DNA of 32,559 bases from an uncultured Ruminococcus sp. (lineage in GTDB: Bacteria; Bacillota; Clostridia; Oscillospirales; Ruminococcaceae). The DNA lies in the NCBI GenBank assembly GCA_900551505.1, contig URWK01000001.1, positions 1-32,559 on the forward strand, written 5' to 3'. How positions within the stretch are numbered: the first letter of the stretch is position 1; each line of letters opens with the position of its first letter. Below, piece by piece: positions 1-8,656 of this stretch. The notes below the pieces were generated by a model. That model had not been told where the DNA came from and searched no databases. It saw only the letters and a program-made list of their open reading frames with translations. Position numbers and translations under genes: made by a program.

Positions 1-97
1 ACCACACACCACCCCACACCCGCCGCCGCCAGGTACCTGGGCCGGCCCCGGCCGGGGCCCGCCCCCCCGGCGGGGGGGGGGGGCCCCCCCCGCCCCG
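1..97. other. GC-rich low-complexity contig end
   Basis: Runs of C and G with little sequence complexity, unlike the AT-leaning DNA that starts at about position 98. No coding signal is visible. The similar homopolymer blocks inside and at the other end of the window suggest sequencing or assembly noise rather than biology. Confidence 0.7.
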
Positions 98-116
98 AAT
101 TATTTAAGATTTAAGG

Positions 117-2465
117 TCAAACAGTAGGTTTAATATTCCATACATTTTCAGCATAGTCCGCAATGGTGCGGTCAGAACTGAATTTACCTGCATTGCACAT
201 ATTGAGCCAGCACTTTTCCGCAAAGGCTGTCTTGTCATTGTAATCTGCATTGCATTTGAGTTTTGCGTCAACATAGCTTTCGAGGTCGCCGAGAAGATAG
301 TAATTGTCAGGTGAATGCCAGCTTGCACCGTCAAGCAGAGAGAAATAAAGTTCTCTGAAAACGCCCGTTCCGCCGTCTGAAACAGTGCCGTCAATGAGAG
401 TGCTTACAACACGTCTGATTTTTTCGTTTTCTGCGAAAATCTTTCTGCTGTCGTAAGAAGGCATAATTTTTTCGAGGTCTTCAACCCTTGCACCAAAGAT
501 ATAATTGTTTTCTTCGCCTGCTTCCTGAACGATTTCAATGTTCGCACCGTCATAAGTTCCGAGAGTTACAGCACCGTTAAGCATAAGTTTCATGTTGCCT
601 GTTCCGGAAGCCTCCGTGCCGGCTGTAGAAATCTGTTCGGAAACGTCAGCACCTGCAACAAGTTTTTCAGCATAGGAAACATTGTAATTAGGAACGAACA
701 CAACTTTGATGAGCTTGCTTACTTCTTCATCATTTTCGATAAGTTTCGCAATTTCGTTGATGTACTTGATAATGCCCTTTGCACGTCTGTAACCCGGAGC
801 GGACTTAGCACCGAAAATAAACGTTGTCGGAGTGAAATTCTTGATAGAACCGTCCTTTATGCCGAAGTAGATATAGAGAATTGAGAAAGCATTGAGCAAC
901 TGTCTTTTGTATTCGTGCAAACGCTTAATCTGGATATCGAAAATGAAATCAGGCGAAATTTCAATGCCGTCCTTCTTCATGTAGTCGCAGAGCTGAACTT
1001 TTTTGGTGTGTTTGATTTCCGTGAATTTAGCAATTATATCAGGGTTTTTAGCGAGCGGTTCAAGTTTCTTGAGTTCGCTGAGGTCTGTAATCCAGTTGTC
1101 ATTGCCGAGAAGTTCGGTAACGTATGAAGAAAGTTCCTTATTGCAGAGTGCAAACCAGCGCCTTTGGGTAATACCGTTTGTTTCGTTAAGGAAACGTTCT
1201 GGGTATACGGAATACCAGTCTGCAAGTACAGAATCCTTGAGAATCTGTGTGTGAATTTCCGCAACGCCGTTTGTGTGTGATGAGCAGTAAACAGCCATAT
1301 GAGCCATGTGTACAAGGTTTCCGATAATTATTTTCATAGATGAAAGCTTGTTCTTGTCAATGCCCTTTACATACATATCCGAAACGAATTTTTCGTTAAT
1401 CATGATTATAATTTCATAAATTCTTGGGAGGAGTTCTTCAACAAGACTGCATTCCCACTTTTCGAGGGCTTCCGGCATAACGGTATGGTTTGTGTATGAG
1501 AAAACTTTCTGAGCGATTGAAAAAGCCTTGTCAAAGCTCATGCCCTCATTGTCTGTAAGGAGTCTGATTAATTCAGGGATAGAGATTACAGGGTGAGTAT
1601 CATTAAGCTGGATTGCAACGTAATCTGCAAGGTTTTCAAGTGTTCCGTATTTTGCCTTATGCTTTTTGAGTATATCGGCAAGTGACGCACTACAGAAGAA
1701 ATATTGCTGTTTAAGTCTGAGTTTCTTACCTTCTCTGGTGTCGTCATTCGGATAGAGAACTCTTGAAATGTCTTCCGCAAAAATCTTTTCCTTGCTTGCT
1801 TCAAGGTAGTTCTGGTTATTGAATGTTTCAAAGTCAAATTCATTTACAGGTTCAGACTGCCACAGTCTGAGAGTGCCTATATTTGAAGTCTTGCAACCGA
1901 TAACCGGAATATCATAAGGAACTGCGAGAACAGTCTGACCATTGAATTTAACTTCAACGGCATCACTTTCACATCTCTTTGACCAGACATCGCCGTATTT
2001 TGTCCAGTTGTCAGCGGTTTCGTACTGGAAGCCGTCTTTAATTGACTGCTTGAAAAGACCGTATTTATATCTTATACCATATCCGTCAAGAGGAAGGCTG
2101 AGAGTTGAAGCACTGTCGAGGAAGCAGGCTGCAAGTCTTCCGAGACCGCCGTTTCCGAGTGCGGCATCTTCGATTTCTTCGAGGTCTGAAAGCTTTACGC
2201 CGCATTCATTCAAGGCACTTTCTACTTCGTCATAAATTCCGAGGCAGAGAATATTGTTGTATACGGCACGACCTACGAGAAATTCCATTGAGAAGTAACA
2301 GGCACGTCTTGTGGAAAGGTGTTTTTCCCTGCTGTCGTTCCAGTTGTCAGCGAGCATTTCCATAACCACTTCACCAAGGGCATTGTGAATTTGCTGAGGT
2401 GTTGCGTTCTTTGGCTCAATGCCGAGTTTTGATTTGAAATCCGAGATAAATTTTGTTTTATCCAT
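117..2465 (-). CDS. glgP: Glycogen/maltodextrin phosphorylase
   Basis: GT35 alpha-glucan phosphorylase that releases glucose-1-phosphate from the non-reducing ends of glycogen or maltodextrin in the cytoplasm, using pyridoxal phosphate. The 782-residue protein has the N-terminal glucan-binding region with NGGLGRLAACFLDS, and the C-terminal PLP site EASGTGNMKLMLNGA, with the cofactor lysine near residue 626, followed by GTYDGANIE. The length is close to the usual bacterial 750-850. The ATG start has AAAGGAGAT upstream. It lies 12 nt downstream of malQ, so the two are probably co-transcribed and work as a debranching/phosphorolysis pair. The stop is only 20 nt from the low-complexity contig end, so any downstream terminator is not visible. 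Confidence 0.96.
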   Translation of the reverse strand: MDKTKFISDFKSKLGIEPKNATPQQIHNALGEVVMEMLADNWNDSREKHLSTRRACYFSMEFLVGRAVYNNILCLGIYDEVESALNECGVKLSDLEEIEDAALGNGGLGRLAACFLDSASTLSLPLDGYGIRYKYGLFKQSIKDGFQYETADNWTKYGDVWSKRCESDAVEVKFNGQTVLAVPYDIPVIGCKTSNIGTLRLWQSEPVNEFDFETFNNQNYLEASKEKIFAEDISRVLYPNDDTREGKKLRLKQQYFFCSASLADILKKHKAKYGTLENLADYVAIQLNDTHPVISIPELIRLLTDNEGMSFDKAFSIAQKVFSYTNHTVMPEALEKWECSLVEELLPRIYEIIIMINEKFVSDMYVKGIDKNKLSSMKIIIGNLVHMAHMAVYCSSHTNGVAEIHTQILKDSVLADWYSVYPERFLNETNGITQRRWFALCNKELSSYVTELLGNDNWITDLSELKKLEPLAKNPDIIAKFTEIKHTKKVQLCDYMKKDGIEISPDFIFDIQIKRLHEYKRQLLNAFSILYIYFGIKDGSIKNFTPTTFIFGAKSAPGYRRAKGIIKYINEIAKLIENDEEVSKLIKVVFVPNYNVSYAEKLVAGADVSEQISTAGTEASGTGNMKLMLNGAVTLGTYDGANIEIVQEAGEENNYIFGARVEDLEKIMPSYDSRKIFAENEKIRRVVSTLIDGTVSDGGTGVFRELYFSLLDGASWHSPDNYYLLGDLESYVDAKLKCNADYNDKTAFAEKCWLNMCNAGKFSSDRTIADYAENVWNIKPTV

Positions 2466-2477
2466 CTGAAATCTCCT

Positions 2478-3953
2478 TTATCTGTTATATAATTTATTAA
2501 GAGCAGTGATTTTCTTTACGAGTTTCGGAGAAAAATCACTTTCCTTAGCTCTCCAAAGCCAGTTAGTGCCGAGAGTTGAAGGAACATTCATTCTTCCCTC
2601 TGAGCCGATTTCGAGAAAATCCTGCATCTGAGCTACCGCAGTTTCGGCACAGCTACTCCATGCCAGACGAATTAAAGCCCAGGGAATGTCTTTTCTCTTG
2701 ACAACTCTGAGATAATCCTTGCAGAAAGCAAGCGATTTCTTGTTAAGAGAGTTAGCCCAGCCTTTAGCGGTGTCATTGTCATGAGTACCCGTGTAAACTA
2801 TGCAATTTGAAGTCTTGAAATTGTGCGGAAGATATTCACTTGAAGAATCACCGTCAAAGCCGAATTCGAGGACTTTCATACCCGGGAAACCTGTCTTGCC
2901 GAGCATCTCGTAAACTTCAGGGGTGAGAAAACCGAGGTCTTCGGCAATGATATTGAGTTTGCCGAGTTTTTTCTCAAGCGTTTTAAACAATTCATAATCA
3001 GGACCTTTAAGCCATTCGCCTTCTATGGCGTTTTCGTTTCCGTAAGGAATAGAGTAGAAGCTTTCAAAACCTCTGAAATGGTCGATTCTTACGATATCAT
3101 AGATGCGTGTGGCGAAAGCGGTTCTCTTTGTCCACCATTCAAAATCGGTTTCCTTGTGTTTCTTCCAGTCGTAGAGGGGGTTTCCCCAGAGCTGTCCGAG
3201 TTCGGAAAATACATCGGGCGGACAACCTGCAACTGAAGTAGGGATTTTGTTCTTGTCGAGCATGAAAAGTTCAGGTTGTGACCAGACTTCAACGCTGTCA
3301 TAGGCAACATAAATCGGAATGTCGCCGATAATCTGAATGCCCTTGTCATTTGCGTATTTTTTGAGGTTGAACCACTGCTTGAAGAATTTGTACTGAATGA
3401 ACTTAAAAAATTCAATGTCCTTGGCAAGTTCGGATTTAGCTTTTTCAAGAGCCTTTTTTTCTCTCATCGCAAGTTTCTTATCCCACTCATACCAAGGTTT
3501 CCCGTCATTCTTGAATTTCAGAGCCATGAAGAGTGCATAGTCATCAAGCCAGTAGGCATTTTCTTCAACGAACTTGTGGTAGATTGCGGACAATTCGTGT
3601 CTGTAACTCTTGTAAGCCTGTTTGAGAACTTTGAAGCAGTTGTTATAAATCTTGCTGTAGTTAACTTCCCTGTCGTTATCCTGCCAGTCAAGTCCTGAGT
3701 AATCGGATTTTTTAAGCAGACCTTCCTGTTTCAGAATATCGAAGTCGATAAAGTATGGATTTCCTGCGAATACGGAAAACGATTGATAAGGAGAATCGCC
3801 GAAGCTTGTAGGAGAAAGCGGAAGTATCTGCCAGCACTTTATCCCACACTCTGAAAGAAAGTCAACAAAATCATATGCACTCTTGCCCATCTTGCCTATG
3901 CCATAAGCGGACGGAAGACTTGAGATATGCATAAGTATACAACTTTTACCCAT
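2478..3953 (-). CDS. malQ: 4-alpha-glucanotransferase (amylomaltase)
   Basis: GH77 disproportionating enzyme that transfers alpha-1,4-glucan segments between maltodextrins, making longer chains for the phosphorylase encoded next to it. The 491-residue length is typical. Visible motifs are the N-terminal HISSLPSAYGIGKMG, the substrate-loop DIPIYVAYDSVEVW, the catalytic nucleophile region IVRIDHFRGFESF (Asp), the acid/base region NIIAEDLGFLTPEV, and YTGTHDNDT near the C-terminus. The ATG start has AAAGGTAAG about 9 nt upstream. It is the first gene of a two-gene unit with glgP and is divergent from the membrane protein gene at 4020; the short gap between them must hold its promoter unless transcription comes from elsewhere. 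Confidence 0.96.
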   Translation of the reverse strand: MGKSCILMHISSLPSAYGIGKMGKSAYDFVDFLSECGIKCWQILPLSPTSFGDSPYQSFSVFAGNPYFIDFDILKQEGLLKKSDYSGLDWQDNDREVNYSKIYNNCFKVLKQAYKSYRHELSAIYHKFVEENAYWLDDYALFMALKFKNDGKPWYEWDKKLAMREKKALEKAKSELAKDIEFFKFIQYKFFKQWFNLKKYANDKGIQIIGDIPIYVAYDSVEVWSQPELFMLDKNKIPTSVAGCPPDVFSELGQLWGNPLYDWKKHKETDFEWWTKRTAFATRIYDIVRIDHFRGFESFYSIPYGNENAIEGEWLKGPDYELFKTLEKKLGKLNIIAEDLGFLTPEVYEMLGKTGFPGMKVLEFGFDGDSSSEYLPHNFKTSNCIVYTGTHDNDTAKGWANSLNKKSLAFCKDYLRVVKRKDIPWALIRLAWSSCAETAVAQMQDFLEIGSEGRMNVPSTLGTNWLWRAKESDFSPKLVKKITALNKLYNR

Positions 3954-3974
3954 AAAAATCTTACCTTTCTTAAA

Positions 3975-3990
3975 TTATGTGATTACATAA
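3975..3990. promoter_or_regulatory. Inverted repeat in the malQ / membrane-protein intergenic gap
   Basis: TTATGT and ACATAA flank a 4-nt centre (gatt), a perfect 6-bp dyad, in the 66-bp gap between two divergent genes. The position suits an operator, but I recognise no specific regulator and see no convincing -35/-10 pair on either strand here, so this is a weak call. Confidence 0.25.
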
Positions 3991-4019
3991 GAATAAATTC
4001 CCCACCATTTCAGATAATA

Positions 4020-4457
4020 ATGAAAAAAGGGGTGAGAATTATAGAAAACATATATTCAGGAGAAAGAACATTCCTGTTTCTGTTCGGATATTTTCTTTAC
4101 GGACTTATAGAGATAATGTGGAGAGGCTATACACATTGGACAATGGCGGTAACAGGGGGGATATGCCTTGTGATAATCTTTGAGATTTCAGTGAGGTTTT
4201 CGGGATTACCGCTCTGGAAGAAGTGTTTTTTCGGAAGCCTTGCGATAACGGCAATAGAATTTTTAATAGGTATTGTCGTAAATCTTGTTCTGGGGTGGAA
4301 TGTATGGGACTATACCGATGAGCCTTTTAATATTCTGGGTCAGATTTGTCCGTTATTTTCTCTGATGTGGTTTTTGTTGTGTATACCTGCGAATTTTATT
4401 TGCAGGTATATTCACAGGAAGTTTGTTTCTGAAGATATTATAACAGAATCTTATTAA
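4020..4457 (+). CDS. CmpB-family putative ABC-transporter membrane protein
   Basis: Small membrane protein of about 145 residues resembling the ABC_trans_CmpB family (putative type IV ABC-transporter permease-like proteins, function not established). It has several hydrophobic segments (FLFLFGYFLYGLIEIMW, AVTGGICLVIIFEIS, SLAITAIEFLIGIVVNLVLG, FSLMWFLLCIPANFICRYI). The family hallmark is visible in GWNVWDY..PFNILGQICPLFSLMWFLL. An in-frame extension to 3927 is possible but would start inside malQ; ATG 4020 fits the family N-terminus, and GTG 4032 is an alternative. No strong ribosome site is evident for either. The gene stands alone, with no ABC ATPase gene beside it, and the homopolymer block starts 47 nt after its stop. 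Confidence 0.75.
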   Translation: MKKGVRIIENIYSGERTFLFLFGYFLYGLIEIMWRGYTHWTMAVTGGICLVIIFEISVRFSGLPLWKKCFFGSLAITAIEFLIGIVVNLVLGWNVWDYTDEPFNILGQICPLFSLMWFLLCIPANFICRYIHRKFVSEDIITESY

Positions 4458-4504
4458 GTTGTAAACTGGTTTATTTTTAAAGTCAGTGTGCAGTCCTTCT
4501 TGCC

Positions 4505-4727
<223 letters not shown>

Positions 4728-4733
4728 CGTAAA

Positions 4734-4765
4734 AAAAGACAGCCCGGAAAATCAGGCTGTCTTTT
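4734..4765 (-). terminator. Intrinsic terminator of the rnjA-ftsH cluster
   Basis: Perfect 11-bp stem AAAAGACAGCC / GGCTGTCTTTT with a 10-nt loop, 5 nt past the ftsH stop. Read on the minus strand it is followed by a run of U (the plus-strand A run 4731-4737), giving a textbook Rho-independent terminator. Confidence 0.9.
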
Positions 4766-4770
4766 GTGAT

Positions 4771-6720
4771 TTAATTTTCAGAATTTTTACTGTCATCAAT
4801 AACGGGTTCGGTTTTTTCGAGATTTACCGCAACGGATTCGGACTTTTCAGAATCATCATTGAAGATTTCTTCGCCGACTTTGTTATTCATAATATCATAG
4901 AACAATTCGCCGTCTATTTTCTCATGTATCATAAGATACTTTGCGAGGAAGTGAAGTTTATCAATATGAGTTTCGAGAATATCTTTAGCCTTTTCGTAAG
5001 CTTCGTCAATGAGTTCACGCATTTCGGAATCAATTTCGGCAGCTACGTTTTCGGAATAATTGCGTGAGCTGTTGAAATCTCTGCCAAGGAATACTTCACT
5101 CTGGTCATTGCCGTATACAAGAGGACCGAGTTTTTCGCTGAAACCGTACTTTGTAACCATGCTTCTTGCGATGGAAGTAGCTCTTTCAATGTCATTTGAC
5201 GCACCGGTAGAAATATCATCGAGTATAATTTTTTCTGCAACTCTGCCACCAAGCAGTGTAATAATATTTTCTTTCATCTCGTGTTTACTTACGAAAGATT
5301 TATCATGTTCCGGAAGTGACATTGTGTAACCGCCTGCCATGCCTCTCGGGATAATTGAAACCTGATGAACTTTGTCTTGTGAAGGGCAGTAGAAAGTACA
5401 TATTGCGTGACCGCTTTCGTGGTAAGCGGTAAGGCGTTTTTCCTTATCGGAAACAACTCTTGATTTCTTTTCAGGGCCTGCGATAACTTTAATAGTAGCT
5501 TCTTCGATGTCTTCCTTTGTAATGGCTTTTCTGTTCTGTCTTGCGGCGAGCAGGGAAGCCTCATTTACAAGGTTTTCGAGGTCTGCACCTGTGAAACCTA
5601 CAGTAGTCTGAGCAATTGTTCTGAGTGAAACGTCCGGGCCGATAGGTTTGTTTCTGGTGTGGACTTTAAGGATTTCTTCACGACCCTTTACATCAGGATA
5701 GCCGACAACAATTTGTCTGTCGAAACGTCCCGGTCTGAGAAGTGCGGGGTCAAGAATATCTCGTCTGTTTGTAGCGGCGATAACAATAACGCTTTCATTA
5801 CCGGTAAAGCCGTCCATTTCAACAAGTAACTGGTTAAGAGTCTGCTCACGTTCATCATGACCGCCTCCCAGCCCTGCACCTCTCTGACGACCTACGGCAT
5901 CAATTTCGTCAATGAAAATGATGGCAGGGGCATTTTTCTTAGCCTGCTCGAAAAGGTCACGAACTCTTGAAGCTCCGACACCTACGAACATTTCCACGAA
6001 GTCAGAACCTGAAATCGGGAAGAACGGACAGCCTGCTTCACCTGCAACGGCTCTTGCAAGCAATGTTTTACCTGTTCCCGGAGGGCCGAGCAGAAGCACA
6101 CCTTTCGGGATTCTTGCACCGATGTCCTCGTACTTGCGGGGATTTTTAAGGAAGTCAACGATTTCCTGCAATTCGTGTTTTTCTTCGTCAGCACCCGCAA
6201 CGTCTGCGAAAGTAGCTTTTTTACCTTGCTGAACCTGAGATTTTATATTTGCCTTTCCGAAAGAAGTATATTTTCCGCCTCCGCCGGTCTGTTTAATCAT
6301 GTAGAAGAAAAGAACTATACCCATTACAAGCAGAAGCAATGTAGGGACAACCGTTAAAATCCATGAACTGTCCTTTGCCTTGTAATAGTCAAGTTTAAGC
6401 GGATTGTCCGGGTGAAGCTTGTTGTATTCAGTCCTGTAATTTTCGTCATTGGCGTTTATATCGTCAAGAAACAGGCTTATACTCGGAAGGTCATAGGAAA
6501 TTTCCTTATCTTCACCGTCTACTTTCATTACAAGCTCATTAGTACCGAAATCAATGGTGTATTCAGATACTTTGTACTCGTCAAAATACTGAATAATCTG
6601 AGAGTAGGTATAAGCTTCCGATTGCTGAGAGAGCATTGGCGTAAAAAGCATGAGCATACCGACAAAGACTAATGCGATAATTCCGTATACCAATGCACCT
6701 TTATTTTTTTTTGGTGGCAA
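4771..6720 (-). CDS. ftsH: ATP-dependent zinc metalloprotease FtsH
   Basis: Membrane-anchored AAA+ protease that extracts and degrades membrane and regulatory proteins. Numbering from the longer frame, transmembrane segments lie near residues 12-30 and 122-144, flanking a short extracytoplasmic domain. Walker A GPPGTGKT is at about 215-222, Walker B IIFIDEID at about 270-277, the pore loop FVEMFVGVGA near 244, the SRH region NRRDILDPALLRPGRFDRQ near 321-339, and the zinc site HESGH at about 437-441. The frame opens with GTG at 6729, but AGGA abuts that codon; TTG at 6720 sits 6 nt after AGGAGTG and is the better start (649 aa). It is the last gene of the cluster after hpt, the usual tilS-hpt-ftsH order. 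Confidence 0.95.
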   Translation of the reverse strand: MPPKKNKGALVYGIIALVFVGMLMLFTPMLSQQSEAYTYSQIIQYFDEYKVSEYTIDFGTNELVMKVDGEDKEISYDLPSISLFLDDINANDENYRTEYNKLHPDNPLKLDYYKAKDSSWILTVVPTLLLLVMGIVLFFYMIKQTGGGGKYTSFGKANIKSQVQQGKKATFADVAGADEEKHELQEIVDFLKNPRKYEDIGARIPKGVLLLGPPGTGKTLLARAVAGEAGCPFFPISGSDFVEMFVGVGASRVRDLFEQAKKNAPAIIFIDEIDAVGRQRGAGLGGGHDEREQTLNQLLVEMDGFTGNESVIVIAATNRRDILDPALLRPGRFDRQIVVGYPDVKGREEILKVHTRNKPIGPDVSLRTIAQTTVGFTGADLENLVNEASLLAARQNRKAITKEDIEEATIKVIAGPEKKSRVVSDKEKRLTAYHESGHAICTFYCPSQDKVHQVSIIPRGMAGGYTMSLPEHDKSFVSKHEMKENIITLLGGRVAEKIILDDISTGASNDIERATSIARSMVTKYGFSEKLGPLVYGNDQSEVFLGRDFNSSRNYSENVAAEIDSEMRELIDEAYEKAKDILETHIDKLHFLAKYLMIHEKIDGELFYDIMNNKVGEEIFNDDSEKSESVAVNLEKTEPVIDDSKNSEN

Positions 6721-6753
6721 TATATTCACTCCTATCTTTTGTCTATGTATTTT

Positions 6754-7284
6754 TTATAACATATCCTCGGTTAAAAATCCTACATACGACAGATTTCTGT
6801 ATTTTTCTGCGTAATCCAGACCATAACCGACAACAAAGAGGTCGTCAATCTGAAAGCCCGTATAATCAGGAGTAAAATCGACAACTCTTTTCTGTGGTTT
6901 GTCAAGCAGAGTACAGACTTTAAGGGACTTAGGGTTACGGCTTCTGAGCATACGGCAGACTTTCGAGAGAGTAATACCGCTGTCAATAATATCCTCAACA
7001 ATAAGCACATCATAATTTTCAATGTCTATTGTAAGGTCCTTTACTATACTTACATTGCCCGAAGAAACTGTACTGTTATTATAGCTTGAAACGCACATAA
7101 AGTCAATTTTACAGTTGCAGGCGGTTATTTTTCTCATAAGGTCGCAGAGAAAAACTACAGAGCCTTTCAGAATTGCGACAAGGAGCAGGTTTTTGTCTTT
7201 ATAGTCCTTGCTAATCTGTTCACCAAGCTGACAAGCACGTTCGTAAAGTTTTTCTTCTGAAATCAGTACGGGAATAGTATTCAT
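6754..7284 (-). CDS. hpt: Hypoxanthine phosphoribosyltransferase
   Basis: Purine salvage enzyme that converts hypoxanthine or guanine plus PRPP to IMP or GMP in the cytoplasm. The 176-residue protein carries the PRPP-binding loop VLIVEDIIDSGITLSKV and the family segments LLLVAILKGSVVFLCDLMR and YTGFQIDDLFVVGYGLDY. The frame is open from 7314, which would overlap tilS, but ATG 7284 has GAAAGGTGAT at correct spacing and gives the usual N-terminus (ISEEKL). It sits between tilS and ftsH, a gene trio widely conserved in Firmicutes. Confidence 0.95.
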   Translation of the reverse strand: MNTIPVLISEEKLYERACQLGEQISKDYKDKNLLLVAILKGSVVFLCDLMRKITACNCKIDFMCVSSYNNSTVSSGNVSIVKDLTIDIENYDVLIVEDIIDSGITLSKVCRMLRSRNPKSLKVCTLLDKPQKRVVDFTPDYTGFQIDDLFVVGYGLDYAEKYRNLSYVGFLTEDML

Positions 7285-7294
7285 TTTAAAATAA

Positions 7295-8644
7295 TCACCT
7301 TTCTTTGTTTTCAAAGCTGACAGCGATTACATTTGAGGAATTGCGGTCAGCTTTTACACGGTCTGCGACACCGAAATTCTCGGCAAAGACAATTCCGAGA
7401 GAATCGGCAATAAAACAAAGTCCGTTACGCTTTCCGGCAGGCACTGAAGAATTAATCAGTTTCTTGACGGAGGAAGTGAAATTCCTGTTACGCAAGCGGA
7501 TTTTGTCGCCGAAAATGCGGGTTCTTATGACAACCTCACCTTGTATTTTATCACAGTCTATAAGCGAATTTGCAAACTTTGTGTTAATAATTTCATTGAT
7601 ATGGTCTGAACGGGAAAAATCATAATCCGAAAGAATACAATGCTTTGTGCCGTAAAGCAGAATATCACTTGCTACGAGTTTTTCGAGGGTAAAGCGAAAT
7701 TCAACGGGTTTTTCGGTTCGGAGTATATAGAAGCGGTCATTTTCGGAGATAAGAAAAGTATCTTTCAGGATATTTATTTTTCCGCCGTTCATGAGTATGT
7801 TGTCAGCAGACAAGATTTTTTCGGAACTTACGGGAAGACCGTTTTCCGAAAAAAACATTGCAAGACACCTTGAACGCAAAGCACTGTGAAATTTAGAAAG
7901 CCCCACAAGGCTATTATCTGCTTTAAGGCATTTTTTATAAGTGTTTTCCGCCTCCGTTTTCAGAAAATCATTTTCCGAACGCAATACAGAAATATTTTCG
8001 CTGAGAGTGTGCAGAAATGAAGGGTTAATCTGTTCAAGGTACGGAATAACATTGTGGCGGATTTTATTTCTGGTGTAGTCATCGGAAAGGTTCGTGCTGT
8101 CAACCACCCATTCAAACCCCGAAAGTTTGAGGAATTGTTCGATTTCATGTTTTTCAGCCTCTATAAGAGGTCTGACAATATTTTTTCTTACAGGAGGAAT
8201 ACCGAGCAGACCTGAAAGGGCAGCCCCCCTTGTGAGATTAAAAATAACCGTTTCGGCATTGTCGGAAAGATTGTGAGCGGTAGCGATTTTTGAGCCGTCC
8301 GCATATTTTTCAAACAATTCGTATCTGAGGTTTCTTGCACCTTCTTCAACCGAAACGCCCTTGTTTCTGCAATAGGAAATTACATTGAGCCTTTCCGAAA
8401 AGAATTTTATTTTGTATTTTTCGCAAAGCCTGCGACAGAAATTTTCATCCCGGTCGCTTTCTTCGCCACGGATACAGTGATTGAGATGAAAGGCGGAAAC
8501 CTTGTAGCCGAGTTGCATAAGGCAAACAAGCAGGCAGACACTGTCAGAACCGCCCGAAAGTCCGACAAGTACATTTTCGCCTTTTTCGAGCATATCATAT
8601 TTTTCAATTGTACTCTGTATTTTTTTTAGGAATTTCTCTGTCAT
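7295..8644 (-). CDS. tilS: tRNA(Ile)-lysidine synthase
   Basis: ATP-dependent enzyme that modifies C34 of the CAU-anticodon tRNA-Ile to lysidine, changing decoding from AUG to AUA. The 449-residue protein has the N-type ATP pyrophosphatase PP-loop SGGSDS at residues 30-35, then HLNHCIRGEESDRDE and a RNKIRHNVIPYL region typical of TilS, with a C-terminal TilS domain of lower conservation. The ATG start has GGAGAA upstream, and dnaB ends 12 nt before it, so the gene is translated from the same message as dnaB. Its stop is 10 nt before the hpt start. Confidence 0.94.
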   Translation of the reverse strand: MTEKFLKKIQSTIEKYDMLEKGENVLVGLSGGSDSVCLLVCLMQLGYKVSAFHLNHCIRGEESDRDENFCRRLCEKYKIKFFSERLNVISYCRNKGVSVEEGARNLRYELFEKYADGSKIATAHNLSDNAETVIFNLTRGAALSGLLGIPPVRKNIVRPLIEAEKHEIEQFLKLSGFEWVVDSTNLSDDYTRNKIRHNVIPYLEQINPSFLHTLSENISVLRSENDFLKTEAENTYKKCLKADNSLVGLSKFHSALRSRCLAMFFSENGLPVSSEKILSADNILMNGGKINILKDTFLISENDRFYILRTEKPVEFRFTLEKLVASDILLYGTKHCILSDYDFSRSDHINEIINTKFANSLIDCDKIQGEVVIRTRIFGDKIRLRNRNFTSSVKKLINSSVPAGKRNGLCFIADSLGIVFAENFGVADRVKADRNSSNVIAVSFENKER

Positions 8645-8656
8645 ATTGTTCTCCGT

